Source: Anaerolineales bacterium
GTDB lineage: Bacteria; Chloroflexota; Anaerolineae; Anaerolineales; Villigracilaceae
Assembly (NCBI GenBank): GCA_013140605.1
Contig: JABFSL010000002.1
Coordinates: 1-64,000 of the forward strand
DNA length: 64,000 nt
Direction: 5' to 3'
Part shown: positions 36,006 to 44,876 of the stretch, in pieces
Layout: each line of letters starts with the position of its first letter
How positions within the stretch are numbered: position 1 is the stretch's first letter
Notes under the pieces: generated by a model
Told to the model about the DNA's origin: nothing
Database searches by the model: none
What the model saw: only the letters and a program-made list of their open reading frames with translations
Translations under genes and position numbers: made by a program

Positions 36006-37169
36006 CTACGGGCGACCGAAGGCGGTCTTCCACTTGGCGAGGAAGGCGGCGCGGTTGTCAGCGGATGCAATGTTCGGGTCGAAGAAGAAGGGGATGATAT
36101 TTTCTTCGCCGACAGCATCGATGACTTTTTGCAAATGATACTTGGCTTTGTCAGCAACGTCAGGGCGGTAGGGAGTGAGACCACCCTCACCCCAGGCAAT
36201 TTGACCTTCGGCAGAGAGGATGAACTCCATCAACAATTTGGCAGATGCGGGAGATGCAGCGGCTTTGGTGATTCCCATGCCGCGTACGAGCACTACCTGA
36301 CCGTCTTTCTGGTATGACCAACCAAGAACGGGTTCAGCCTCTGGGAATTTGGGGAAGACCGAAATGCCAGAGACGAAGTAACCGACAGAGGCTTCGCCAG
36401 ACAACACGGCATTGACCATGTTGCCTGCCGAGGTCTGCATATTGACATTGGACTTGCCAATAGTTTCGAGGGTGGCCCAGCCAGCGTCACCTTTGTTTGC
36501 AGCCCAGAACCAGTTGATGCCATAACCAGTGCCGTTCTTTTCAGCATCATAGGTTGTGATCTTGCCAGCATTGGCGGGGTCAGCGGCGAATGCGGCTACT
36601 GCTTCCATGGTTTCGGGCGGGGTGGCGACGAGTTGCTTGTTGTAGATGATGATCATCGGGTCGGTGGAGACAGCGTATACGCCATCAGCAAGTGTGGCAA
36701 AGTCTGGCATGCCTTCAATGTTGACGGGGTTGTAGACCTGTAATTCGCCTTTGGCAATGAAATCCTGCCAGCCATCAGGCGAAGAGGTGATGATCATGTC
36801 GGCAGTGCGCGCGCCGCCAGCAGCTTCGGTATAGTATTTCTCAAAAGTTTCGGTGGTGCCGAGATCAAGCGCAGTGACTGTGATCCACTGATATTTCGCA
36901 TTGAATGCTGCGATGACGGGCGCCCAGTTGTTCTCGCCCATAATGGAGTGGACGAGCAGACCTTCAGTTTCGTTCTTGGATTCTTCGGCGAGCGCGACCA
37001 ATGGGTCAATGGCGGGCGCTTCGGTGGCGACGGGAGCCTCTGTCGGGGCCTCAGTGGCTGGGGCAGCAGTGGCAGGCGCTTCGGTCGGGGTTGAAGCGGG
37101 GGCGCAAGCGGCAAGTACAAATGCCAGGGCCAGCGTCAAAGAAAGGAACACGTTCAGTTTGCGATTCAT
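36006..37169 (-). CDS. ABC transporter substrate-binding lipoprotein (Fe3+/AEP type)
   Basis: The 387-residue protein has a lipoprotein signal ending LAFVLAACAP (Cys22) and a Pro-Thr-Glu-Ala-rich linker of about 30 residues. The binding domain then begins LLVHSIMGENNWAPVIAAFN and contains YAVSTDPMIIIYNKQLV. The linker style is common in Chloroflexota. AAGGAG precedes the ATG. It heads the importer genes (binding protein, permease, ATPase) after the PrpB-like gene. The ligand could be an organic acid, phosphonate or metal complex; the enzymes of the cluster favour an organic acid. Confidence 0.9.
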   Translation of the reverse strand: MNRKLNVFLSLTLALAFVLAACAPASTPTEAPATAAPATEAPTEAPVATEAPAIDPLVALAEESKNETEGLLVHSIMGENNWAPVIAAFNAKYQWITVTALDLGTTETFEKYYTEAAGGARTADMIITSSPDGWQDFIAKGELQVYNPVNIEGMPDFATLADGVYAVSTDPMIIIYNKQLVATPPETMEAVAAFAADPANAGKITTYDAEKNGTGYGINWFWAANKGDAGWATLETIGKSNVNMQTSAGNMVNAVLSGEASVGYFVSGISVFPKFPEAEPVLGWSYQKDGQVVLVRGMGITKAAASPASAKLLMEFILSAEGQIAWGEGGLTPYRPDVADKAKYHLQKVIDAVGEENIIPFFFDPNIASADNRAAFLAKWKTAFGRP

Positions 37170-37192
37170 TTTTCTTCTCCTTGGTGAATTTG

Positions 37193-38068
37193 TTATCTCG
37201 AATCCGCTATTTCGTAGCGGCTCAATTCATTGTCAAGCGTCTCCCATTCGGGCAGGCGCACCAATCGCTGACGTTCGTTCCATTCAAGCATCGAAGGGAT
37301 GAGCAGTTCGCTGCTGCGCGCTTTTTGCAAAACGGCGAGGGCGCTTTGCATGGCGCGGGCGGCGACGCGCATGGCGAGGTTGGGATGGATCACAATGCGA
37401 TAGCCCATCTCGTGAAGTTCATCGTGAGAAATGATCGGCGTCTTCGCGCCTTCGGTCATGTTGAAAAGCAGGGGGGCTTTGATTCGTTTTGGCAGTTCAG
37501 CGATCTGTTCTTTTTGCGTGGGCGCTTCGACGAAGATAATGTCTGCGCCAGCGCGGGCGTATAAATTTGCGCGACGGACGGCTTCATCCATGCCGTGCGT
37601 GGCGATGCTATCTGTGCGGGCGATGATCAACATTTCCTTGCGTGCTTTAACAGCCGCATGAATTTTTTGAATCATCTCTTCGCTGGAAATAACTTCCTTG
37701 CCGTTGAAGTGCCCGCATTTTTTGGGAGTAACTTGATCTTCGATCTGCATGGCGGCGACGCCCGCATCTTCATAGACCTGGGTTGTGCGCGTGACGTTGA
37801 CGGCATTTCCGTATCCCGTATCTGCATCTGCGATAACGGGAATGTTCACCGCTTCGACAATGCGGCGAATCGGCTCGATCATTTCGGTCATGGTCAGGAG
37901 ACCGATGTCTGGTAGGGCGAACTGCACATTTGCGATTCCCGCTCCGCTGGCATACACTGCGCTGAAACCAACATCCTCAACAATGCGCGCAGACATTGCA
38001 TCCGCTGCGCCAGGTACGACCAGAATCTCTGGTTGGGAAAGTAAATTACGAAATGCTTGAGCTGTCAT
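37193..38068 (-). CDS. isocitrate lyase / PEP mutase superfamily enzyme (PrpB-like)
   Basis: The 291-residue barrel enzyme carries VVPGAADAMSARIVEDVGF, then DADTGYGN (residues 81-88, magnesium site), and the signature KKCGH (116-120). These fit methylisocitrate lyase, oxaloacetate decarboxylase or carboxyphosphonoenolpyruvate mutase. Start: ATG 38068 matches the family length but has no ribosome site; a TTG at 38104 with GGGAG nearby would add 12 residues. It is the first gene of a series with the importer and a PrpD-like dehydratase. Cleavage of a methylisocitrate-like acid is the leading guess. Confidence 0.87.
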   Translation of the reverse strand: MTAQAFRNLLSQPEILVVPGAADAMSARIVEDVGFSAVYASGAGIANVQFALPDIGLLTMTEMIEPIRRIVEAVNIPVIADADTGYGNAVNVTRTTQVYEDAGVAAMQIEDQVTPKKCGHFNGKEVISSEEMIQKIHAAVKARKEMLIIARTDSIATHGMDEAVRRANLYARAGADIIFVEAPTQKEQIAELPKRIKAPLLFNMTEGAKTPIISHDELHEMGYRIVIHPNLAMRVAARAMQSALAVLQKARSSELLIPSMLEWNERQRLVRLPEWETLDNELSRYEIADSR

Positions 38069-38216
38069 CTTGGGTATAGGATACAGTCTGGGGTTTAAAT
38101 GCAAAACTCCCGAACGGCTGGATTTTGTCCCCCCGTTTGGGAGTACATCTTATGATGTATATTTGGGTTATTCACATAAATAACTCAAGTTGCCATCCTG
38201 CGAAATCTGCACAAAT

Positions 38217-38285
38217 TTAACGCAAAGGCGCGGAGTCGCAAAGAAAAAGCTATTAAAACTTGGCGTCTTAGCGGCTTTGCGTTAA
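38217..38285. repeat. inverted repeat, TTAACGCAAAGGCGC type
   Basis: TTAACGCAAAGGCGCGGAG (38217 onward) returns as GCGGCTTTGCGTTAA at 38271-38285, with a mostly paired stem between. It sits in the divergent gap between the PrpB-like and dehydrogenase genes and belongs to another widespread intergenic repeat class. Confidence 0.8.
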
Positions 38286-38399
38286 AACGCCATGGTTGAA
38301 AGCGTATTGAGATCAAAGTGGCAATTTGAGTTAAGTATTCCCGCCGCTTTGAGCAAGGAAGATTATGCAGGTTCGGCGAAGACAATAAGAGGTTCAAAT

Positions 38400-39407
38400 A
38401 TGAACAAACCAAAATTATTGGTGATGGACGATTATGAAGGGGAATTGGCGCAGTCTCCCGCAATGGCTCGATTACGTCAGCTTGCGGACGTCACGATTCT
38501 CGACCACCCTATTGATGACTACAGCATCCTAAAAGACTTTCAGGTCATCCTGGCTTTGCGCGAGAGAACGAAACTGGATACTCTCTTCTTTGAGGCTTGC
38601 CCCAACCTCGAATTTGTCCTGCAAACTGGGGGACATGCCTACCATATCGATCAGGCTGCTGCGACTCAAAGGGGAATTGTGATCGCGCTTGGCAGGCGGG
38701 TATCGAAGCCAACGGTGGTTGTCCCCGAACTTGCTTTAGGTTTCATGCTGGGGTTGGTCCGTCAAATTTATCAACTCACAACGGAGATGAGCAAAGGAGA
38801 ATGGCGTGGAAGTATTGGCGGTTCGCTGTCGGGGCGCACATTGGGAATTCTTGGATATGGACGTCATGGGCGTCCGATTGCACGGCTGGCAGAAGCCTTC
38901 GGGATGAAAGTGACGGCATGGGATCGGACAAGCACGCGTCCAGAGCCTGACGAATTTGGAGTTCGAAGACTCCCGCTTGATGATCTGCTGGCAGAATCGG
39001 ACATCGTATCCATTCATCTGCGCCTCTCGGATGAATCGCGCAGTCTTATGGATAGGGAAAAATTGTGGAAGATGAAGCCTGGTGCAATATTGATCAACAC
39101 TTCACGCGGCGCGATCATTGACGAGGCCGCTTTGATAAATGCTCTGCGCGAAAAAAGAATTGCGGGTGCAGGTCTGGATGTGTTCGCTGTCGAACCGCTT
39201 CCAGTGTCAAGCCCGCTGCGGACAATGTCAAATGTATTATTGACGCCGCATGTCGGCTGGCAGGTTCGGGATGTCTTTCATGAGTTTGTTGAGATCGCCG
39301 CTGATCAATTGGATGCCTGGCTGAAAAACGAACTTCCCAAAAGCGACGTATTGAATCCTGATGCAATACAAGTTGATCGTCCGCGAAGTGGTGGGTTGGG
39401 TAAATAA
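38400..39407 (+). CDS. D-2-hydroxyacid dehydrogenase
   Basis: The 335-residue protein has the Rossmann motif GILGYGRHGRP near residue 145, and the catalytic triad is visible as Arg in NTSRGAIID, Glu in DVFAVEPLP and His in LLTPHVGWQV. It oxidises or reduces D-2-hydroxyacids with NAD(P)H (phosphoglycerate, glyoxylate, lactate types). The frame is open from 38292, but GAGG precedes ATG 38400. It is divergent from the PrpB-like operon and could act on a product of it, such as glyoxylate or a 2-ketoacid. Confidence 0.9.
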   Translation: MNKPKLLVMDDYEGELAQSPAMARLRQLADVTILDHPIDDYSILKDFQVILALRERTKLDTLFFEACPNLEFVLQTGGHAYHIDQAAATQRGIVIALGRRVSKPTVVVPELALGFMLGLVRQIYQLTTEMSKGEWRGSIGGSLSGRTLGILGYGRHGRPIARLAEAFGMKVTAWDRTSTRPEPDEFGVRRLPLDDLLAESDIVSIHLRLSDESRSLMDREKLWKMKPGAILINTSRGAIIDEAALINALREKRIAGAGLDVFAVEPLPVSSPLRTMSNVLLTPHVGWQVRDVFHEFVEIAADQLDAWLKNELPKSDVLNPDAIQVDRPRSGGLGK

Positions 39408-39505
39408 ACGTTGGTAACTATATACTTTGACGCATAGAGCGCGTTTTCAACATAAAACACGAAGCGTAGCGAAAGTATGCACGTTTTATTAGGTGCGGTT
39501 TAATC
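39408..39505. other. short gap after the dehydrogenase
   Basis: Contains AAACACGAAGCG and related A-T rich sequence but no clear hairpin or gene. Confidence 0.3.
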
Positions 39506-40000
39506 TTAAGGTGCCAACAATGTGATTGTTGCCAAAAAAATGAAGGCAACAATTGTGCAAAGATAGTACCCCATGATTTTAGACAGCCGTTCCTGTTTTA
39601 TCAAGGTCTTTTCGTTCTTTTGAATTGCTCTTACATATATCGTAATTTGACTCATAATAATATCTTTTTCGCTTTTGTCTGCGTAGGCTCTATTGTAATT
39701 ATCAATATCTGCACGAATCGGAGATTCCACAGAAGACGGTCTGGCTAAATTTATTGCTAAAACCATTAAAACTGTATAAAGAATGACAATAAAAAAGAAT
39801 AATGCAAAAAATGAGGCTGGCTTGATTATGGTATTGTCAAAAACTTTAAATGTTGCAAAGAATGAGACAATGACACTGGAAACGCCCATTATAGTTTCTG
39901 CATATTTCTTTAAACTTGAAAAACTGGTAAATTGTCTGTTAAGTTGCTTTTGCGCTTCATCAAACATTGTTGTAAAATCAGGCGTAACTTTTTCCTTCAC
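39506..40000 (-). CDS. membrane protein of unknown function with internal coiled region
   Basis: The 164-residue protein starts at GTG 40000, which has AAAGGAG seven bases upstream; the frame reaches 40063 without a better start. It has two hydrophobic helices at about residues 34-52 and 60-82, a charged, helical middle (YNRAYADKSEKDII...KNEKTLIKQERLSK), and a third helix at the C-terminus. The layout recalls SLATT-type pore proteins but no family is certain. The base composition is far richer in A and T than that of neighbours, suggesting recent acquisition. Confidence 0.6.
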   Translation of the reverse strand: MKEKVTPDFTTMFDEAQKQLNRQFTSFSSLKKYAETIMGVSSVIVSFFATFKVFDNTIIKPASFFALFFFIVILYTVLMVLAINLARPSSVESPIRADIDNYNRAYADKSEKDIIMSQITIYVRAIQKNEKTLIKQERLSKIMGYYLCTIVAFIFLATITLLAP

Positions 40001-40032
40001 AATAAATACTCCTTTCAAAATAAGAGGATGCC

Positions 40033-40266
40033 ATGACAGCAGATGATGAAAATAAAAAACCAAAGACTAGCTCCGAGACAGAAGATAAAAAGAAGGCGAG
40101 TGGAGCGGTCTCAAATGCTGTGCTTTTAGTGCAGACCATTGAGAAGACTAAAAATGTAGAGGGAACACAAGTAAATTTTGCGGAAAGCGTAAAGAAAAAG
40201 AAAGACCTGGTTGTACCAACTTCAACAACCAATATAAGTAATACGGATTCAGATTCGGACGATTAG
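40033..40266 (+). CDS. small highly charged disordered protein
   Basis: The 77-residue protein is rich in Lys, Glu, Asp, Ser and Thr (DENKKPKTSSETEDKKK... ending DSDSDD) and seems mostly disordered. It is divergent from the membrane protein at 39506-40000, with only 32 bases between them. AAGAGGA precedes the ATG. I do not recognise it. The pair may function together; both are A-T rich. Confidence 0.55.
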   Translation: MTADDENKKPKTSSETEDKKKASGAVSNAVLLVQTIEKTKNVEGTQVNFAESVKKKKDLVVPTSTTNISNTDSDSDD

Positions 40267-40286
40267 TTTTCTAAATTTTATTTCAC

Positions 40287-40326
40287 TTGAAGAGATAACC
40301 TAAATATTTGGGGATCTCTTTTTTGT
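40287..40326 (+). terminator. intrinsic terminator of the small charged gene
   Basis: AGAGAT ... ATCTCT stem followed by six T residues, 20 bases after the stop codon. Confidence 0.7.
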
Positions 40327-40348
40327 TTAACAAGCGCCTAACGGTTTG

Positions 40349-40385
40349 CAATAGGTCGGCAAATTACTTGCCGACCTATTTTATA
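40349..40385. terminator. bidirectional terminator
   Basis: AATAGGTCGGCAA and TTGCCGACCTATT form a perfect 13-base stem with a five-to-six-base loop, with T-rich flanks on both sides. It would stop transcripts from the small charged gene and from the response regulator gene beyond. Confidence 0.8.
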
Positions 40386-40439
40386 CCCTTTTATTGAGAG
40401 ATTCTATTTTGTGTGTCAAGTATACGGTTACCTAAACTT

Positions 40440-41093
40440 TTATTTCACCAGGCCCAACCGAATCGCTTTTACTGCGGCTTGTGTACGGTCATTCGTTCCC
40501 AACTTGTGCATCACCGTCTGCGCGTACCCCTTGACCGTTCCTGCGCTCAAGCCAAGCACATCTCCAATCGCCTGATTGGTCAATCCTTCCACCATCAAGC
40601 GTAGAATATCCATTTCACGCGCGGTCAGCGGCTCGATCAAATCCTCTGGTGATTCATTCGTTTTCTCAGCGCTTTCGAGGTTCCGCAAAACATCCTGCAA
40701 AAATATGCTATCCACCAGCGATGTCCCTTGCGCGATGGAATACACCGCCGCCAGTAATTCTTCGCGCGAAATATCCTTCAACACAAATCCCGCCGCGCCC
40801 GCGGAAAGCGACTTCAACAAATACGCGGTGCTGCGATAAGTCGTCACCATGATGACACGTGTATCCAACTTTGCAGCCTTGATCGCTTCGAGCGCTTGAA
40901 TGCCGTCCATGTCTGGCATACGAATGTCCATCAAGATCACCATCGGTTTGAGTTTCGTTACCAGATCAAGCGCTTCGCGTCCGCTGCTGGCCTCGCCCAC
41001 AATCTTAATCCGCGAATCGCTCAACATGCTTTTCAGTCCCGCGCGCACCATCGGGTGATCGTCCGCGATCAATAATGTGATTTCACTTTCCAT
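40440..41093 (-). CDS. NarL/FixJ-family response regulator
   Basis: The 217-residue protein has the receiver motifs DD (11-12), Asp56 in VILMDIRMPDMDG and Lys in FVLKDIS, and a LuxR HTH (LTAREMDILRLMVEGLTNQA...GTVKGYAQTVMHKLG). The ATG at 41093 lies inside the kinase gene's end by 11 bases, so the two are coupled. The linked frame to 41156 is not used. Targets unknown; the divergent SWIM gene is a candidate. Confidence 0.92.
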   Translation of the reverse strand: MESEITLLIADDHPMVRAGLKSMLSDSRIKIVGEASSGREALDLVTKLKPMVILMDIRMPDMDGIQALEAIKAAKLDTRVIMVTTYRSTAYLLKSLSAGAAGFVLKDISREELLAAVYSIAQGTSLVDSIFLQDVLRNLESAEKTNESPEDLIEPLTAREMDILRLMVEGLTNQAIGDVLGLSAGTVKGYAQTVMHKLGTNDRTQAAVKAIRLGLVK

Positions 41094-42864
41094 CTTCGCT
41101 CCTCTTTGCCAATGACGCCAGCGGAATCCGCACCTCGACGCTTGTCCCTTTTCCAAGTTCGCTTTCGATCTTGCAGACTCCGTTGATCATTTGCGCCCGC
41201 TCCTGCATACTGACTAACCCCAAATGTTCGGCTTCATCTTTTTGGATTAACAACGCATCAAACCCTTGACCCCAGTCCTGCACCCGCAACACCAGGCTTT
41301 GATCCTCCGCTGACAGTTCGACTCGCACCCGTTGAGTCCGCGCGTGTTTGCGGACATTGGTCAACGCCTCCTGCGCAATGCGGAAAATGGACGCTTCCAT
41401 CGAATGCTCGATTTGCAGTCCATGTGTATCAGTAATAATTTCCGATTCCCAATTTTGTTCTTCGCACACTTCGGTCACATATTGCCTAAGTCCGCGCTCC
41501 AAGCCCAAGTCTTCCACCATCGTCGGGCGCAGTTCGGAGATCACTCTGCGGGCTTCGTCAATGGACTGTTTGACGAGAGTCCGACTCACGTCCAGGGCTT
41601 GAAGCGTCTGTGCATTCAGTCGTGAACCGATCTGTGAGTTGAGCGTGTTCAAATGCATATTGGCAGAGATGATCAATTGAGTCAGACCATCATGCAGGTC
41701 CAGACCAATGAGGCGGCGCTCTTCATCCTGAATATGTGCCATCTTTCCGATCATCGCGCGCAGGCGGTCTTCACGGTTGGCTAGTTCGAGCATCATCGTA
41801 TTGAAAGAAGATGCAAGTTTCCCGAACTCATCCTCGCCAGTGATCTCGACTGGCTCTTCGAGATTTCCATGTGTCACACGCTCCGCGCCATCGAGTAGCG
41901 CAGTGGCGCGCGTATTGATCTGTCGGGACAGCTGGGTCATGAACAGGATCGCAAAGCCCGAGATCAAGGCTGCCGCAAGAATACTCGCAACGCTGGCAGT
42001 GTTGACCGCATTCAACAAGGCTTGTTGTTCCTGTGTGAATTTTTCAGTTTCATGCGGTTCGATTTTTCCGACGATGGTCTGCTGGCCCGCATTGAAGATG
42101 ATGGAAATAAAATTCGCATAAAGTGATTGCTGCAAATCGCGTCCGCTGATCAGTTGAGTGCCCAATGATTTTAATTGATCGAAGATGGCGAGAGTCTCTT
42201 CCGCCCAGCGTTTTTCATCTTCTGATTGCGCAATGCTGCGAAAGTTATCCGCTGCCTGCTGGAACGCAACGACAGCATCGGTAAATTGCACACGTTTGTT
42301 TTCTTCTGGTGATGCCAGATACCCCGTCACAGCAGATAACATGGCACGCGACGAATCCTGCATGGCTGATACGATTGCCTGATATTCAACATCGTCCGTG
42401 CGACCTGGCATGACATCATTGGAAAGGAAAGCGGATAATTGAGATTGTGCGCCCAGAAATTCATCAAGGCGGCTTGTCTGATTATCGCGCAGTTTAATTA
42501 AGTCGCTGCCAGTGGTCAATGCCTGTTGATATGCCACTTCCAGAGTGGAAGCCCATTGCAGTTCATCTGGGCCAATGGCCAATGAGCGATATTGCACCAA
42601 GTCGTTGGAGAAATTATTTAATTGCTCAATAAATTGGGATTTGAAACCCGTCTCACCGTTGATCTGATAGCGATACAACGCCGCCTCGGCGTCGCGTAAA
42701 TGCGCGTTCATCTGCACCGCCACCAATTGCCGCTGACGAATATTCTCGATGGCATCCAGCGAGTTGGAGATCGAGCGCGCCAGATACACCAACGCGAAGA
42801 TGTTGGTTAATACCGCCGAGCCAAAAAGCAGGACGAAAACAATCAGCCGTGTGCGCAGGGACAT
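41083..42864 (-). CDS. sensor histidine kinase with large outer domain and HAMP
   Basis: The 593-residue kinase has a membrane helix at about residues 7-30 and a long helical outer domain (about 35-290, resembling four-helix chemoreceptor-type sensors). A second helix at about 293-315, a HAMP domain, a HisKA_3 domain with phosphorylated His in RRLIGLDLHDGLTQLI, and an ATPase domain (RVQDWGQGFD, GLVSMQERAQMI) follow. The response regulator follows directly. The signal it senses is not evident. Confidence 0.92.
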   Translation of the reverse strand: MSLRTRLIVFVLLFGSAVLTNIFALVYLARSISNSLDAIENIRQRQLVAVQMNAHLRDAEAALYRYQINGETGFKSQFIEQLNNFSNDLVQYRSLAIGPDELQWASTLEVAYQQALTTGSDLIKLRDNQTSRLDEFLGAQSQLSAFLSNDVMPGRTDDVEYQAIVSAMQDSSRAMLSAVTGYLASPEENKRVQFTDAVVAFQQAADNFRSIAQSEDEKRWAEETLAIFDQLKSLGTQLISGRDLQQSLYANFISIIFNAGQQTIVGKIEPHETEKFTQEQQALLNAVNTASVASILAAALISGFAILFMTQLSRQINTRATALLDGAERVTHGNLEEPVEITGEDEFGKLASSFNTMMLELANREDRLRAMIGKMAHIQDEERRLIGLDLHDGLTQLIISANMHLNTLNSQIGSRLNAQTLQALDVSRTLVKQSIDEARRVISELRPTMVEDLGLERGLRQYVTEVCEEQNWESEIITDTHGLQIEHSMEASIFRIAQEALTNVRKHARTQRVRVELSAEDQSLVLRVQDWGQGFDALLIQKDEAEHLGLVSMQERAQMINGVCKIESELGKGTSVEVRIPLASLAKRSEDGK

Positions 42865-43013
42865 GGATTAACTATACTCGAAATTGCTCATGAAGATATG
42901 AAGATACAAGCAACATGTAGTGACATAACTCACCGTCCCTATATTTCTATAAGGATCTGCCCGGCGCTGCATATATCAAATATGGCGATTGCATATATTC
43001 TCTTTAAATTCCC

Positions 43014-43040
43014 ATCGACCTGCTAAACTAGCAGGTCGAT
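43014..43040. promoter_or_regulatory. perfect dyad upstream of the SWIM gene promoter
   Basis: ATCGACCTGCTA-AAC-TAGCAGGTCGAT has two 12-base arms and a three-base centre. It abuts the -35 box of the next entry and is followed by TTTTGTT, so it may be an operator or a transcript-end hairpin. Confidence 0.6.
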
Positions 43041-43041
43041 T

Positions 43042-43071
43042 TTGTTATATGCAAAAAGAAAGTTGTATAAT
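43042..43071 (+). promoter_or_regulatory. sigma70-type promoter of the SWIM-domain gene
   Basis: TTGTTA and TATAAT are separated by 18 bases. Transcription would begin near 43078, about 20 bases before ATG 43099, which excludes the alternative TTG start at 43042. Confidence 0.6.
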
Positions 43072-43098
43072 GCGGATATCCTATTTTTGGAACACGTT

Positions 43099-44838
43099 AT
43101 GTCATCCATCCCACGAATTTCAAAATCAATTATCGCCCACTGGACAGATAATGTTTACTTCCAGCGAGGGGAAAAATATTATGAACAAGGAGCCATCTAC
43201 GAACAGCGAACTCAGGGGATGACCATCAAGTCCAAATGCTCTGGGTCGCAAGCCCCCTTTTATCGCCAGGAAGTCTTATTTGACAACAAGGGAATTAAAT
43301 CCGCAGAATGTTCCTGTCCCGTAGGGGATGGTGGACATTGCAAACATACTGTCGCGTTATTACTAACCTGGGTGAACGATCCCAACTCTTTCCAGGAAGT
43401 CGAAGCGATTGACGCCATCCTCGAAAAACTTTACAAACCCGAATTGATTGCCCTCATTAAGCAAATGATTGAACAGGAACCAGATTTGGAATCCCTGCTT
43501 GAACTTCCTCTTGCGGGAGGAGAAAACAAACCGCTAAATATAAAAGCCATTCGCAGACAGGCAGAACAAGCTTTTCAAGGCGCAGACTTTGAATGGGGTT
43601 ATGCGCGTGAAATCAAACGGGGTTTGAATCCACTTTTGAAACTCGCGGCAGGTTATTTGTCCCGCGATGAAGCGGAAAATTCGGCTTCGATATATATCGC
43701 AATCATCGAGACCATTATGGATAACGAAAATGAGGCTCTTGGAGATGAAGAGGGAGAATTGCTGGGTGTCTTGTATGAATGCGCCGAAGCGCTTGGTAAT
43801 TGCTTATCCCAAATCAAGGACTCAAAAAAGAGACTTGAAATTCTACAAACCCTGTTCAGCGCATACCAGTGGGATACGATAAAAATAGGCGGCGTTGGCG
43901 CTGCGGATTGCGTACCAGAAATCCTTACAGCACAAACCACTCCCGAAGAACGAGTGGAAATCGCAAAATGGACGCGCAAAATCCTCCCGAAAGGAAACAG
44001 TTGGAGCGATGGCTATCATCGCGAAACTCTTGGCAGGCTTCTGCTTGATCTCGAAGCAGACATTCTTGATGATGAGTCCTATTTGAAACTTTGCCGTGAA
44101 ACGGGACGGTTGAATGACCTAATTGCACGCCTGCTCAAACTCAAAAGAATTAAAGAAGCAGAAGATGTTGCCAGAGTTGCAGAAGATTATCCTTTATTCA
44201 AGACACTTGATATTTTTATAACTCATGGGCAAGCCGCGCTCGCCGAAAAACTTGTGACCGAAAGACTAAAAACCATCAAAGATGATCGCCTGGTAGATTG
44301 GCTTGCAAACAGGCTCAAAGAGCGCGGAGATTTGGCGGGGTCGTTGGAATTAGAAGAAAGACTGTTTTGGAAATATCCCAACATCGAGAAATATAAAAAA
44401 CTCCGCAAACTCGCAAAGCAACTTAATGGTTGGGGAAATTTACAAAGTCATATCATCCATGAACTTGAAAGCAAAAAAGATTTTAACTTCCTTGTCAGTC
44501 TTTACCTCCTTGAAAAAGAGGTGGGATATGCGCTTGCAACGCTTGAAAAATTGCCAGAACGCTGGGGAGATCATTCCCTGCTTATTGAAGTGGCGCAAGC
44601 GGCAAAGAAACAATATCCCCAGGAATCCATTCAGCTGTTTACAAAAGAAGCAGAGCGCTTTATTAATTACCGTGACCGAGGCAATTATTCGCAAGCGGCA
44701 CTTTGCCTGCGTGAAATACGCGACATCTATCGCCAGTTGAACGAAATACAATCATGGGACAAACTCATAGCAGAAATACGCGAACGTTTTCGCAAACTTC
44801 CCGCATTTCAAGATGAATTGAACCAACTCAAACTATGA
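43099..44838 (+). CDS. SWIM zinc-finger protein with helical repeats
   Basis: The 579-residue protein has a SWIM motif near residues 70-82 (CSCPVGDGGHCKH; CxCxnCxH) that binds zinc, preceded by the usual RGEKYYEQGAIYE stretch. The remaining 450 residues are helical, with TPR-like or HEAT-like repeats (for example LYLLEKEVGYALATLEKLPERWGD). SWIM proteins are found with SNF2 helicases and in DNA- or protein-interaction roles; here there is no helicase. Start set by the promoter above. Its role is not known. Confidence 0.85.
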   Translation: MSSIPRISKSIIAHWTDNVYFQRGEKYYEQGAIYEQRTQGMTIKSKCSGSQAPFYRQEVLFDNKGIKSAECSCPVGDGGHCKHTVALLLTWVNDPNSFQEVEAIDAILEKLYKPELIALIKQMIEQEPDLESLLELPLAGGENKPLNIKAIRRQAEQAFQGADFEWGYAREIKRGLNPLLKLAAGYLSRDEAENSASIYIAIIETIMDNENEALGDEEGELLGVLYECAEALGNCLSQIKDSKKRLEILQTLFSAYQWDTIKIGGVGAADCVPEILTAQTTPEERVEIAKWTRKILPKGNSWSDGYHRETLGRLLLDLEADILDDESYLKLCRETGRLNDLIARLLKLKRIKEAEDVARVAEDYPLFKTLDIFITHGQAALAEKLVTERLKTIKDDRLVDWLANRLKERGDLAGSLELEERLFWKYPNIEKYKKLRKLAKQLNGWGNLQSHIIHELESKKDFNFLVSLYLLEKEVGYALATLEKLPERWGDHSLLIEVAQAAKKQYPQESIQLFTKEAERFINYRDRGNYSQAALCLREIRDIYRQLNEIQSWDKLIAEIRERFRKLPAFQDELNQLKL

Positions 44839-44876
44839 CAATGCAATTTCAACCTAATCAGCCGAGTCTATTTTAA

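Noticed and set aside
42969-42990. Fifth copy of the 18-bp operator near the SWIM gene
   Set aside because: The sequence around ATATGGCGATTGCATAT lacks the ATAnGC and GCnTAT arms at the right spacing.
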